The notes under the pieces: generated by a model | Database searches by the model: none | Seen by the model: the letters and a program-made list of their open reading frames with translations, nothing else | What the model was told of the DNA's origin: nothing | NCBI GenBank assembly: GCA_023457355.1 | Contig: JAEWLW010000067.1 | Coordinates: forward strand, 51,005-115,004 | Length of the DNA stretch: 64,000 bases | Origin: Bacillota bacterium | GTDB taxonomy: Bacteria > Bacillota > Clostridia > Oscillospirales > Ruminococcaceae | Direction of reading: 5' to 3' | In this document: piece after piece, positions 15,126 to 24,016 of the stretch | Position numbering within the stretch: position 1 is the first letter of the stretch | Layout of the letters: every line of letters starts with the position of its first letter | Position numbers and translations under genes: made by a program

Positions 15126-16247
15126 ATGGTAAACAACAAACGCTTGCTGGATTCGTTTTTGACGTATGTCCAGATAGACAGTGAAACAGGAAATGAAAAG
15201 GCCTTTGCGGACCGCATGGTACAGGAGCTTGAAGCGCTCGGCGGTGTTGTGACGACTGATAAGGCCGGTGAGGCTCTTGGCTCAAACGGCTACAATGTTT
15301 ACGCTACATTTGATGGAACGCTGCCCGGCGAATCCATCCTTTTTTCAGCGCACATGGATACGGTAAAACCCGGTATCGGCATTAAGCCGGTGGTTGCCGA
15401 CGGCATCATCCGCAGCAGTGGCGATACCATTCTGGCAAGCGACGACAAGTCCGGTGTAGCGGGTATTATCGAAGCCATTCGGAGCATTAAGGAAAAGAAG
15501 GTTCCTCACCGCACGTTCGAGGTGGTCTTTACGATTTGCGAAGAGGGCGGGTTGCGCGGCGCAAAGCAGCTGGACTACGCACGCATTAAGTCCCAAAAAG
15601 GTGTGGCGCTGGATTCCAGCGGCAACGTGGGCAAAATTATTGCACAGGCACCGGGGCAGATCAAAATTCATGCCGAGATTATTGGCAAAACGGCACATGC
15701 GGGCATTGCGCCGGAGGCGGGCATCTCGGCCATTCAGGTTGCCGCGCACGGCATCGCCAAAATGAAGCTGCTGCGCATCGACGAAGAAACGACGGCGAAT
15801 ATTGGCACCATCAATGCGCAGTATGCAACCAATATTGTGCCGGACAAGGTTTCTATTGTCGCTGAGACCAGAAGCCGCAATTATGACAAGCTTCAGGCGC
15901 AGGCCAAGCATATGGTCGATTGCCTGCAGAGCGCTTGCGATGAATTTGGCGCCAGGCTGGAGTGCCGCTGTGACACCGCTTATGTCAGCTATAATATCCC
16001 CCATGACCACGAATTGATACAGGAGCTGGCAGCTGTTTTATCGGATATGAATATAGAACCCGTTGTTGGCAGCACAGGCGGTGGCAGCGATGTGAATATC
16101 TTCAATCTGAACGGTATCGCGGCGGTTGTGTTGGCGACGGGTATGTCAAAGGTTCATACTACGGAAGAATTTATCGAAGTAAAGCAGCTTGAGCTGACTG
16201 CGGAGATGATGTACCGCCTGATGACAACTTCCAGATCGTTGATATAG
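15126..16247 (+). CDS. M20 family metallopeptidase (PepT-like)
   Basis: A cytoplasmic zinc aminopeptidase of the tripeptidase T-like group, 373 residues. Metal ligands and catalytic residues are recognisable: SAHMDTVKPG near 75 (His and Asp), LASDDKSGVAG near 103, CEEGGLRGAKQ near 138 with the catalytic Glu, and a C-terminal VHTTEEFIEV near 350 with the last His. The lid domain carries AHAGIAPE. The start ATG at 15126 has AAGGAG nine bases upstream; the longer frame from 15087 lacks a site. It is monocistronic by its own promoter and stands upstream of the AbgB/AbgT pair, so peptide or amidated amino acid scavenging is a shared theme. Confidence 0.85.
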   Translation: MVNNKRLLDSFLTYVQIDSETGNEKAFADRMVQELEALGGVVTTDKAGEALGSNGYNVYATFDGTLPGESILFSAHMDTVKPGIGIKPVVADGIIRSSGDTILASDDKSGVAGIIEAIRSIKEKKVPHRTFEVVFTICEEGGLRGAKQLDYARIKSQKGVALDSSGNVGKIIAQAPGQIKIHAEIIGKTAHAGIAPEAGISAIQVAAHGIAKMKLLRIDEETTANIGTINAQYATNIVPDKVSIVAETRSRNYDKLQAQAKHMVDCLQSACDEFGARLECRCDTAYVSYNIPHDHELIQELAAVLSDMNIEPVVGSTGGGSDVNIFNLNGIAAVVLATGMSKVHTTEEFIEVKQLELTAEMMYRLMTTSRSLI

Positions 16248-16264
16248 TAGCACCCATGGCGGAC

Positions 16265-16312
16265 AAATTGCAGGAAAAAATGAAGGCCCCTGCAATTTGG
16301 GCTGTTTTTGCA
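16265..16312 (+). terminator. Possible terminator after the M20 peptidase
   Basis: AAATTGCAGG (16265-16274) pairs with CCTGCAATTT (16289-16298). The T run (CTGTTTTT) is displaced by several bases, which weakens the call. Confidence 0.4.
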
Positions 16313-16422
16313 ATCAAGCCCGGCAAATATAGCAGTCATGAGGAATTGACATAAAAACAAGAATAATTTATATGCAAATTGTATAAAGCACTTGGTAAAA
16401 GGCTGCTACAACAATTAGAATA

Positions 16423-16451
16423 TAGACAAAGTATTTCCAACCTGTTATAAT
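16423..16451 (+). promoter_or_regulatory. Strong promoter for the amidohydrolase-transporter unit
   Basis: TAGACA, 17 bases, then a perfect TATAAT, 55 bases before the start at 16506. A second candidate (TTGACA-N17-TATATG) lies at 16346-16374. Confidence 0.65.
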
Positions 16452-16505
16452 ATCTTTAAATGACGATAAGATTGTATTTATCTGATGATATTCGGAGGTG
16501 CGTAA

Positions 16506-17954
16506 ATGAAGGCGAGTTGTCTGGAAGCGTTAAATGTTATTGATCGACAGACACAGACGCTGTGCGCAGTTAGCGACGCCATTTGGGAAACCCCTGAAAC
16601 AGCCTTTTTGGAATTTGCTTCAGCTAAAACGCTGATAGATGCGCTAAAAGGGTTTGGGTTTTCGGTCACCGAAAAGCTTGCAGGGATTGAAACGGCATTT
16701 TCGGCGCGCTATGGCTCGGGAAAACCCGTTATAGGTATCTTGGGCGAATTTGATGCATTGTCCGGTTTAAGCCAGGAGGCTGGTTCCGCTGAAAAAAAGG
16801 CGCTTTTGCCCGGTGAGCCGGGGCATGGCTGCGGGCATAACCTTCTGGGTACCGGTTCGCTGGCTGCTGCGGTGGCCATCCGTGAATATCTTAAAGCGAA
16901 TAACTGTTCCGGAACAGTGATCTATTATGGTTGCCCCGGTGAGGAAGGCGGCTCCGGAAAAGCGTTTATGGCGCGGGACGGCGTCTTTGATGAACTGGAC
17001 TGTGCACTGACCTGGCACCCCTGGGATATTAATGCCGTCAGCAATGAAACCTCGCTTGCAAACTATCAGGTGGCTTATCGGTTTAAGGGCGTTAGCTCCC
17101 ACGCGGCTTCATCGCCGCACCTGGGGCGCAGCGCACTGGATGCGGTGGAGCTCATGAATATCGGTGTCCAGTTTTTGCGCGAGCATATGATTGAAAAAGC
17201 GCGCATTCACTATGCGATTACAAATGCCGGCGGATTCTCGCCGAATGTGGTTCAGCCCGAAGCGGAGGTGCTTTATCTGATCCGCGCACCGAAGAATCAG
17301 CAGGTTCAGGCGCTTTTTGAGCGGGTGAATAAAATTGCACAGGGTGCAGCGCTGATGACTGAGACAACCATGGAATATGATTTTATTAAGGCCTGCTCCA
17401 ATGTGGTGGTCAATTCCGTGCTGCTGGATGTTTTTCAGCAGTCGCTTGAAGAACTTGAGCCACCTGCTTACAGTGCAGAAGAAACAGCGTTTGCAAAGCA
17501 GATGATTGAGAGCTTTGAGAACCCTGCAAATCCCTACGAGGCGCAGATGGAACGTTATAGCAAGGAAAAGCAGACGTTTTTGCGCGGCCAGATGGGTAAA
17601 CCTATTTTTGATTTTATTGCACCGCCTGCAGATGTTGAGGGCTTTCTTGGCGGCTCCACCGATGTGGGGGATGTCAGCTGGATTTGCCCCACGGCACAGG
17701 TTCTTGTCACTACAAAAGCAGCGCTGACCCCTGCACATTCCTGGCAGCAGGTGGCACAGGGCAAGAGCACCATGGCGCACAAAGGCATGCTGTATGCCGG
17801 CAAGGTGATTGCGGCAACGGCCATTAAGTTAATTGAGCAGCCGGCCCTTGTTGAAAAAGCGAAGTCCGAGCTCAAGGAGCGCCTCGGCGGCGAAAGTTAT
17901 CGTTGTGCGATTCCGAAGGATATCAGGCCTCGGGCTATCGCGCCTAAAAAGTAG
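16506..17954 (+). CDS. M20D amidohydrolase, AbgB-like (aminobenzoyl-glutamate utilisation)
   Basis: A 482-residue metal-dependent amidohydrolase. GEFDAL near 80, GHGCGHNLLG near 107 (metal His/Cys), GCPGEEGGSGK near 141 (catalytic Glu), SHAASSPHLGRSALDAVELM near 199 (dimerisation lid) and a C-terminal GGSTDVGDVSW then AHSWQQVA match the AbgB type, whose known substrate is p-aminobenzoyl-glutamate. Start ATG follows GGAGGTGCGTAA. The AbgT-family transporter follows 97 bp downstream, which supports uptake and cleavage of an amidated amino acid or folate breakdown product; the exact substrate is not proven. Confidence 0.85.
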   Translation: MKASCLEALNVIDRQTQTLCAVSDAIWETPETAFLEFASAKTLIDALKGFGFSVTEKLAGIETAFSARYGSGKPVIGILGEFDALSGLSQEAGSAEKKALLPGEPGHGCGHNLLGTGSLAAAVAIREYLKANNCSGTVIYYGCPGEEGGSGKAFMARDGVFDELDCALTWHPWDINAVSNETSLANYQVAYRFKGVSSHAASSPHLGRSALDAVELMNIGVQFLREHMIEKARIHYAITNAGGFSPNVVQPEAEVLYLIRAPKNQQVQALFERVNKIAQGAALMTETTMEYDFIKACSNVVVNSVLLDVFQQSLEELEPPAYSAEETAFAKQMIESFENPANPYEAQMERYSKEKQTFLRGQMGKPIFDFIAPPADVEGFLGGSTDVGDVSWICPTAQVLVTTKAALTPAHSWQQVAQGKSTMAHKGMLYAGKVIAATAIKLIEQPALVEKAKSELKERLGGESYRCAIPKDIRPRAIAPKK

Positions 17955-18051
17955 GTAAAGACTCGGTAAAAGTGGTTTGTATGTCGTGTTTTCGCGCTGC
18001 AACAATGAAAAGTGCGACATAACATAATTATTTTATAAGGAGGATTTCTCT

Positions 18052-19608
18052 ATGAGCGCATCTACCCCTGCTGCCCACAAAAAGAGTGGTGTTGACCGCT
18101 TTCTCGACAGTATTGAGAGAGTCTGCAACAAGTTACCGCCGCCCGCAATTCTGTTTGTCTACCTGTTTTTGATTGTTGCTGTTGTCGGTGCTATTTTTAC
18201 AGTCACCGGTGTCAGCATGGTGAACCCCGCAACCAAGGAAGCGGTTGTTTCTCAGAATCTGTTTTCCGGGGTCGGTGTCAAGTGGCTGCTTGACAACCTG
18301 GTTAAGAACTTCACCGGCTTTGCACCGCTCGGTCTGGTTATCACCATGACCCTTGCGATCGGCATGTGCGAAGAGTCGGGCATGATTCTGGCTATGCTGC
18401 GTAACAGCCTGCGCAACGTTCCCGCCGCAATCGTTCCTTACGCCATCGCTTTTGTCGGCACCGTCGGCAACATCGCTTCCGATACCGCGATGGTCATCAT
18501 CCCGCCGATGGCTGCGATTATTTATTTGGGCGTACATAAGCATCCTGTTGTCGGTATGCTGGCCGGCTACGCAGGCGCACAGGCCGGCTTCACCGCCAAC
18601 CTGATGATCGCCGGCACCGACTCGCTGCTGCAGGGCTTAACCAATGAGGCAATCAAAGGCTTTATGCCCGATTCCACCTTTGTGGTTGACGTCACCTGCA
18701 ACTGGTTCTTCATGCTTGTTTCAACCTTCCTGTGCTCCATTGTTATCGGCCTGACCTGTGAAAAGCTTGTTGAACCTCGTTTTGGCAAGTATGAGGGCGA
18801 GGGCGGCGGCAAGCTTGAAGAAGTATCTCCGCTTGAAAAGAAGGGCCTGAACGCTGCCGGTATCGCGGTGCTGCTTTATATTGCGGTGATTCTGGTTGGC
18901 TTCTTCTTTGGCCCGCTTGCCAAGGTTAACGAAGACGGCAGCAGAGCGTTTGTTGGTTCGCTCTTACTTTCCGGCCTGATTCCGATTCTGTTCTTCTTCT
19001 TCAGCATCCCCGGCATTGTTTATGGCTACACCACCAAGAAATTTAAGAACACGACAGATGTTAACAAGGCTATGGTTAAACAGATGAGCGCCATGGGCGG
19101 CTATGTTACATTCTGCTTCTTCTGCGGTCAGTTTAACTCTCTGTTTAACTGGACCAAGCTGGGCACCATGCTGGCCATTTCGGGCGCTGAGTTCTTAGGC
19201 AAGATTCAGCTTCCGTCGGTCATCATGTTCATTCTGTTTATTTTGCTTTGCGCATTCGTCAACCTCTTTGTGTCCTCCGGTTCTGCAAAGTGGGCGATCT
19301 TTGCGCCGATCTTTGTTCCGATGTTCATGCTGCTGAACATTCACCCCGGATTCACCCAGCTGATGTATCGTCTGGGCGACTCCCCGTCCAACTGCTTTAC
19401 GCCCATGAGCCCCTACATCTGGATGGTTCTGAGCGTTGCGCAGGCCAAGTATGACAAGGATATCAAGATTGGTACGCTGGTTTCCAACTTGATCCCGATC
19501 GCAATTATTCTTCAGGTTGCATGGATTGTCTTCTTTGTCATCTGGTACCTCACCGGTCTGCCCATCGGCCCGGGCGTCACTTCCGTTTTGCCCGCCGGTG
19601 TTCTTTAA
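18052..19608 (+). CDS. AbgT family transporter
   Basis: A 518-residue inner membrane protein with roughly 11-13 hydrophobic segments. Family-typical stretches include NKLPPPAILFVYLF near 25, GLVITMTLAIGMCEESG near 95, a GTVGNIASDTAMVIIPPMAA hairpin near 140, GYAGAQAGFTANLMIAGTDSLL near 170 and a C-terminal repeat-like GSAKWAIFAPIFVPMF and DSPSNCFTPMSPY. Such proteins import p-aminobenzoyl-glutamate or export sulfonamides. Its strong ribosome site is AAGGAGG. Pairing with the AbgB-like hydrolase favours import. Confidence 0.92.
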   Translation: MSASTPAAHKKSGVDRFLDSIERVCNKLPPPAILFVYLFLIVAVVGAIFTVTGVSMVNPATKEAVVSQNLFSGVGVKWLLDNLVKNFTGFAPLGLVITMTLAIGMCEESGMILAMLRNSLRNVPAAIVPYAIAFVGTVGNIASDTAMVIIPPMAAIIYLGVHKHPVVGMLAGYAGAQAGFTANLMIAGTDSLLQGLTNEAIKGFMPDSTFVVDVTCNWFFMLVSTFLCSIVIGLTCEKLVEPRFGKYEGEGGGKLEEVSPLEKKGLNAAGIAVLLYIAVILVGFFFGPLAKVNEDGSRAFVGSLLLSGLIPILFFFFSIPGIVYGYTTKKFKNTTDVNKAMVKQMSAMGGYVTFCFFCGQFNSLFNWTKLGTMLAISGAEFLGKIQLPSVIMFILFILLCAFVNLFVSSGSAKWAIFAPIFVPMFMLLNIHPGFTQLMYRLGDSPSNCFTPMSPYIWMVLSVAQAKYDKDIKIGTLVSNLIPIAIILQVAWIVFFVIWYLTGLPIGPGVTSVLPAGVL

Positions 19609-19649
19609 GCGTTTGCCTAACTAAAGCTGTATGATTTAAAAATAGCGTA

Positions 19650-19690
19650 GAACGGCCCAGGCCTTGCGGCCTGGGCCGTTCTGGATTCAG
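19650..19690 (+). terminator. Terminator after the AbgT-family gene
   Basis: A perfect 14-bp stem, GAACGGCCCAGGCC (19650-19663) with its complement (19668-19681), with loop TTGC. The T tail is poor (TGGATT), so the stem may also act as an RNA-stabilising hairpin that lets some transcription reach the next peptidase. Confidence 0.6.
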
Positions 19691-19713
19691 GTTAAAAGGA
19701 GAGAGAGACGATC

Positions 19714-20853
19714 ATGGGATATGCGATTTCGGCGCAGGCCTGGGATTATGTCAGGGCCAATCATCAAACACTGATTGATTTGACGCGAACGCTTTGCGGC
19801 ATCTGCGCACCTTCCAACCATGAAGAGAAGCGCGCCGCGTTTTGCAAAGACTGGTTTTTACAGCTGGGCGCCAAGGAGGTTTACATTGATGAGGCGCTTA
19901 ATGTTATCTTGCCTTTAAACTGCGAAGGCAGCGACAATATCACGGTGTTTATGGCGCACATTGACACCGTGTTCCCCGATACCGAACCGATGCCGATACG
20001 CGAGGAAGACGGAAAACTATTTTGCCCCGGTGTTGGCGACGACACCGTCAATGTGGCTATGCTGATGCTGTGTGCGAAGTATGTTTTTGAAAACAGCCTC
20101 GTGCCTGGCCAGGGAATGCTGTTTGTGATGAACAGCGGCGAGGAAGGCCTTGGAAACCTAAAGGGCTGCCGGGCATTGATGAAAGCTTATGAAGGGCGCA
20201 TCAAAGAGGTTTATTCTTTTGACGGCGGGTATGATATGGCTTGTAACGCCGCCGTTGGCTCCGTGCGCTACCGGGTGGCGGTGAAAACCGAAGGCGGACA
20301 CTCCTATGCCGATTTTGGTAATCGCAACGCCATTTTTTATCTTTCCGCGCTGATTCAGACGCTTTATAATGCGCCGGTGCCGCGCACAGGGGCACGCACC
20401 AGTTTCAATGTCGGTAAAATTTCCGGCGGAACATCGGTAAATACCATTGCGCAACAGGCGGAGATGATGTTTGAATACCGCTCGGATGTGCGCGAGAACA
20501 TGGAAGAGATGCAGCACATTTTTGATGCCGCTGTTGAGGCGACCAGAAGAATGGTCTCAGAGGTTGATGTCGAGATTATTGGGTTGCGCCCGTGTATGGG
20601 TGACGTAAACCCCGTTTCTCAAAAGCGCCTGGAAGATAAATTAACCGGCCTGTTAGCGGAATACTGCGGAACAACGCCGCAGTTTCTGCCCGCTTCAACC
20701 GATTGTAACATCCCCTTTTCAATGGGAGTACCCGCGATATGTTTTGGTGGCTATTTGGGGCATGGCGCACATACCCGAGAGGAATATATTGAGCTGGAGA
20801 GCCTTAAAAAGGGATTTCCGCTGCTGCTGGCCTGTGTGCTCAGCTGCATTTGA
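19714..20853 (+). CDS. M20 family metallopeptidase
   Basis: A 379-residue zinc peptidase of the ArgE/DapE/PepT superfamily. Landmarks: MAHIDTVFPD near 90 (His and Asp), PGVGDDTVNVAML near 110, NSGEEGLGNLKG near 144 with the catalytic Glu, EGGHSYADFG near 195 in the lid, and GGYLGHGAHTREEYIELESL near 347 with the last metal His. It has an AGGAGAGAGA ribosome site. It is the third M20 enzyme in 6 kb, next to a peptide/PABA-Glu type transporter. Substrate not identifiable from sequence. Confidence 0.82.
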   Translation: MGYAISAQAWDYVRANHQTLIDLTRTLCGICAPSNHEEKRAAFCKDWFLQLGAKEVYIDEALNVILPLNCEGSDNITVFMAHIDTVFPDTEPMPIREEDGKLFCPGVGDDTVNVAMLMLCAKYVFENSLVPGQGMLFVMNSGEEGLGNLKGCRALMKAYEGRIKEVYSFDGGYDMACNAAVGSVRYRVAVKTEGGHSYADFGNRNAIFYLSALIQTLYNAPVPRTGARTSFNVGKISGGTSVNTIAQQAEMMFEYRSDVRENMEEMQHIFDAAVEATRRMVSEVDVEIIGLRPCMGDVNPVSQKRLEDKLTGLLAEYCGTTPQFLPASTDCNIPFSMGVPAICFGGYLGHGAHTREEYIELESLKKGFPLLLACVLSCI

Positions 20854-20899
20854 GATGATTTGATTACCCCCGCTTTAATAGCAGAAAGGACCCGCGCTT

Positions 20900-21535
20900 A
20901 TGTTTTTGCAGGACTTTCAGGCATGGAAGCTTCATACCTGGCAGGATTATACCTATTTCTTTCTAATGGCTCTGTCCGGCATCGTTCTTTTCTATTTTAT
21001 TGTAAAGGCCATTACCAAGCGGCGTAATGACGCCTCTGCCCTAAAGCGCGTCAAGAAAAAGCTTAAGATAAAAAGCGGCAAAGTGTACCATGACGCCACT
21101 TTTGATTTTGGAGGCCGGCAGATTCATTTTGATCATCTGCTGATTGATGCGGCCGGAATTGTCGCTGTGCGTTCAATCGGTTGGGGCATCCGCGTATATG
21201 GTTCGCCCGAGGACGAGACCTGGAAGGTTGAGGACAACAAAAAGAAGGATGTACGCATAGAAAATCCGATTTATGCAATCCAACAAGGATTTGAGCCGAT
21301 GCGAAAAGGGCTCGCCCAGGGCAACATATATGGCATAGCCATTGAGCCGCTGGCCGTTTTCGCCGACCCATTTGCCCCGGCGGAGCTGTATTTGGGCCGA
21401 GATTCTAACTGTATTGCTTATGAGCAGCTGGGCGCATGGCTTAAGCACCGGAAAATGCGGGCAGCCGGTAAAGCCGATAAGCTCGATATCGCGGCGGTAA
21501 CGGCATATTTTGATAAGATCTTGGTCGCGCCGTAA
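20900..21535 (+). CDS. NERD-domain-like membrane-anchored protein
   Basis: A 211-residue protein with one membrane segment at about residues 18-40 followed by a basic stretch (KRRNDASALKRVKKKLK). The soluble part reads FDHLLIDAAGIVAVRSIGWGIRVYGSPEDETWKV near 73-108, which fits the core of the NERD (nuclease-related) domain: hDHhhh-x-x-G-hhhh-x, then GxhxG and W. The Lys of the nuclease-like site is not evident, so activity is doubtful. It follows the peptidase gene by 46 bp with AGAAAGGA upstream. Function unknown. Confidence 0.55.
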   Translation: MFLQDFQAWKLHTWQDYTYFFLMALSGIVLFYFIVKAITKRRNDASALKRVKKKLKIKSGKVYHDATFDFGGRQIHFDHLLIDAAGIVAVRSIGWGIRVYGSPEDETWKVEDNKKKDVRIENPIYAIQQGFEPMRKGLAQGNIYGIAIEPLAVFADPFAPAELYLGRDSNCIAYEQLGAWLKHRKMRAAGKADKLDIAAVTAYFDKILVAP

Positions 21536-21545
21536 TAAATAAAAA

Positions 21546-21577
21546 GCACCCTTTACGACTATTGCTGCAAAGGGTAC
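21546..21577. terminator. Hairpin flanking element copy 2, left
   Basis: A 32-base stem-loop with arms GCACCCTTT and AAAGGGTAC, ten bases past the NERD-like gene stop and ending exactly where the element starts. The right flank (21901-21932) has the same stem in slightly changed form. Confidence 0.6.
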
Positions 21578-21900
21578 TCGGGCTGTCAATAAAATTACAG
21601 TCTGAGCAATCTGCATAAAACAAATGCCGCTTATCGCGATATGGGAGAACCCCCGACGAGGATTCTCCCCGCAAAAATAGTCCAGTGGACTGTTTTTGCG
21701 CCCTCTCCTGCGTTTCTTACAGAATTAAGGCGCCTTGTGGGGCGCTGCCCGAACCGCTCGCATATAGATTCTCGCTTATCCAGCAGGCGGCATAAATGCC
21801 CGCTGTGGCACGACCAAGACCCCGCGCGCTTTTGAAAAGCGCGACCAAAACCTTTAGTTTGTACCACTTTTTCTTTGAAATGGATTTTTTGACAAGCTGA
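21578..21900 (+). repeat. Hairpin-flanked non-coding element, copy 2
   Basis: This 323-bp copy begins TCGGGCTGTCAATAAAA and ends in the inverted form of TCAGCTTGTCAAAAAA. It carries, in order, ACAAATGCCGCTTATCGCGA, a GGGAGAA...TTCTCCC palindrome, the CAGTCCACTGGACTG-type palindrome (AGTCCAGTGGACT), GCGTTTCTTACAGAATTA, the GCGGCATAAATGCCCGC block and CCGCGCGCTTTTG...GACCAAAA. It is the shortest full copy and reads away from the NERD-like gene. No coding potential. Confidence 0.7.
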
Positions 21901-21932
21901 GTACCTTTTGCGGCTTTCGCTGTAAAGGGTGC
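21901..21932. terminator. Hairpin flanking element copy 2, right
   Basis: A 32-base stem-loop with arms GTACCTTTT and AAAGGGTGC. It matches the left flank at 24 of 32 positions read directly and 25 of 32 read inverted; the palindromic arms make both possible. Most differences are transitions. Confidence 0.55.
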
Positions 21933-22184
21933 TTAAATTTAGCAAAAATATAGCGTGCCTTCACGCTTCTATTTGCAGTCGCCAAGATACCCAATATACG
22001 CATGCTCCGTGCAGTGAAGCCAAACAGCACATGCCTGATCGCCTACCCTAGTTTGCAATGGGTGTACAAAGCGAATGACAGCAATACACAAGTTCTCCAT
22101 TTAAAGGATGCAACCGCGACGATACTCTTGTTTAAAGAAACGCTCAAATTTATTGCCTTAAAACACAACAATACCAATTGTATA
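21933..22184. other. Intergenic stretch without a recognisable gene
   Basis: Between element copy 2 and the ABC operon terminator. A frame at 22002-22256 has no ribosome site, no recognisable motif and runs through the terminator, so it is not called. No clear repeat or promoter was seen. Confidence 0.5.
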
Positions 22185-22224
22185 AAAGCGCGACATATGC
22201 CGCAATGGCATGTGCCGCGCTTTA
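22185..22224 (-). terminator. Terminator of the TrpXYZ-like ABC operon
   Basis: A long stem (AAAGCGCG-A-CATATGCC with its near complement) lies about 30 bases after the ATPase stop. On the minus strand it is followed by TTTTATAC. Confidence 0.7.
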
Positions 22225-22252
22225 AAGCATTGCCTGTGCATTTAGCTGGGAT

Positions 22253-23047
22253 TTAATCGAGCAGCATGCGGTCGTTATCCAGCTCTTTGGCCGCCGCTAT
22301 TCGGAACCGCTCCAGCAGGCCGTTAACCGTCATGTTTTTGCGTTCCTCCCCGGTGATGTCCAGAATGATTTTTCCGGAATCCATCATGATGGTGCGGGTT
22401 CCCAGGTCCAGTGAGGAGCGCATGTTATGGGTGATCATCATACAGGTGATTTTGTTTTCGGCCACAATGCTGCGTGTGAGCTGCAATACTTTTTCCGCGG
22501 TCGCGGGATCCAGCGCGGCCGTGTGCTCATCGAGCAGCAGCAGTTTGGGCGTAATGAGCGTGGCCATCAGCAGTGTCAGAGCCTGCCGCTGACCGCCGGA
22601 TAGCAGGCCGACCGGCGAGGAAAGCCGGTTTTCAAGCCCCAGGTCCAACGTTGCCAGCCGCTCGCGCAGATAGCGGCGGTCTTTTGCCGTTAGGCCAAAT
22701 GGCGAGGTATTGGCGGCCGTGCGCATGTAGGCCAGTGCGAGGTTTTCCTCAATGCTCATGCTGGGCGCGGTTCCGGAAAGCGGATCCTGAAACAATCTGC
22801 CCACCGATTGGGCGCGGCGGTAGTCCTTTTTAAAGGTGATATCTTCCCCGTCGAGGATAATATGGCCGGAATCGATCAGGAATGTGCCGGCAATGGCGTT
22901 CATTACGGTGGACTTTCCGGCGCCGTTTGAGCCGATGACGGTTAGAAATTCGCCTCTGTTGAGATGGAGGTTAAAATGGTCCAGCGCTTTTTTTTCGTTG
23001 ACAGTTTTGGGGTTAAAGGTTTTGGTGACATTTTTAAGCGTCAGCAT
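22253..23047 (-). CDS. ABC transporter ATP-binding protein, TrpXYZ-type
   Basis: A 264-residue ATPase. Walker A GSNGAGKST near residue 40, Q-loop LFQDPL near 90, signature LSGGQRQAL near 150 and Walker B LLLLDEHTAAL near 170 with the catalytic Glu, then the H-loop in MITHN near 203. The Asp-Glu-His form of the D-loop is characteristic of this importer group. The start overlaps the end of the permease gene by 14 bases. With the permease and lipoprotein it forms one T-box-controlled operon; UGG as T-box codon suggests tryptophan as cargo. Confidence 0.9.
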   Translation of the reverse strand: MLTLKNVTKTFNPKTVNEKKALDHFNLHLNRGEFLTVIGSNGAGKSTVMNAIAGTFLIDSGHIILDGEDITFKKDYRRAQSVGRLFQDPLSGTAPSMSIEENLALAYMRTAANTSPFGLTAKDRRYLRERLATLDLGLENRLSSPVGLLSGGQRQALTLLMATLITPKLLLLDEHTAALDPATAEKVLQLTRSIVAENKITCMMITHNMRSSLDLGTRTIMMDSGKIILDITGEERKNMTVNGLLERFRIAAAKELDNDRMLLD

Positions 23048-23960
23048 TCTTTTCAGCCTCCCTTCTCAACCGATAAAGCCGGTACTGGTCGCGAACAGCG
23101 GGATAGGAGATGGCAATCATAACAATAACCGCTGAGACCAGCTTTAAATCGGAGGTGGAAACCGATGCTGATAAGGCCATTGCAATAATAATGCGATAAA
23201 TAACCGCGCCGACGACTGCCGCAAAGATGGCGCGCGCAACCGAAGGAAGGCGAAACAGCATCTCGCATAAAACCTCGCCGATGATCAGCGATGCCAGACC
23301 GATAACCACCATACCGGTACCCAATGTAATCTCAGAAAACATCTGGTATTGCGCCAGTAAGCCGCCTGAAAGCGAAACCAGCGCGTTAGCGATGCAAAGC
23401 CCAACGGTGGTGGTGTATGCCGGGTTTATTGACGAAGAACTGACCATGATTCGGTTATCGCCGGTTGCGCGAACCGAGAGGCCGAGCCGGGTGCGCAGAA
23501 AAAAAATTAAAAATAATGCGGCCAACACAGCAAAAAACAGCGATAATGCCAATTTAGAATAGCTTTTGAGCGGTGGCGGCAGCAGCTTTGCAAACAGCGT
23601 AAATATGGTTTCCTCACGCAGCATTGGCAGGTTGGAACGGTTGCCCATAACGCGAAGATTGATGGAGTAAAGCGCCGTCATGGTGATGATGCCCGCCAAG
23701 ATGGGCTGAACCTTGAGCTTGGTTTGCAGCACAGCGGTGACAAGGCCGGCCAGAGACCCGGCAAAAACAGCAAAGAGCAGGGCCAAAACAGGGTGACCGA
23801 GCACCGTTAACGCGGCTGCCGCCGAAGCGCCCAGCGTAAAGGATCCGTCCACCGTGAGGTCGGCAATGTTCAACGTTCTAAACGAAAGATAGAGGCCCAG
23901 CGCCACTAAGCTGTAGATTAAACCCTGCTCGGCAGCGCCGCGCAGTAAAACCATGCTCAT
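23034..23960 (-). CDS. ABC transporter permease, TrpXYZ-type
   Basis: A 308-residue membrane protein with about eight hydrophobic segments, of the BPD_transp_2 (LivH/RbsC-like) fold. Typical stretches are SLVALGLYLSFRTLNIADLTVDGSFTLGA near 16, LKVQPILAGIITMTALYSINLRVMG near 82 and GLASLIIGEVL near 205. The C-terminus is basic (DQYRLYRLRREAEK). It lies between the substrate-binding protein and the ATPase, overlapping the latter. Confidence 0.9.
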   Translation of the reverse strand: MSMVLLRGAAEQGLIYSLVALGLYLSFRTLNIADLTVDGSFTLGASAAAALTVLGHPVLALLFAVFAGSLAGLVTAVLQTKLKVQPILAGIITMTALYSINLRVMGNRSNLPMLREETIFTLFAKLLPPPLKSYSKLALSLFFAVLAALFLIFFLRTRLGLSVRATGDNRIMVSSSSINPAYTTTVGLCIANALVSLSGGLLAQYQMFSEITLGTGMVVIGLASLIIGEVLCEMLFRLPSVARAIFAAVVGAVIYRIIIAMALSASVSTSDLKLVSAVIVMIAISYPAVRDQYRLYRLRREAEKNADA

Positions 23961-24016
23961 TAAAAACCCTCCTGATTGCGGCTATTTGTAATAGCTGCAA
24001 AACGTTGTGTAAAAAC

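Noticed and set aside
22002..22256. 84-codon plus frame near the ABC operon terminator
   Set aside because: No ribosome site, no motif, and it passes through the terminator stem.
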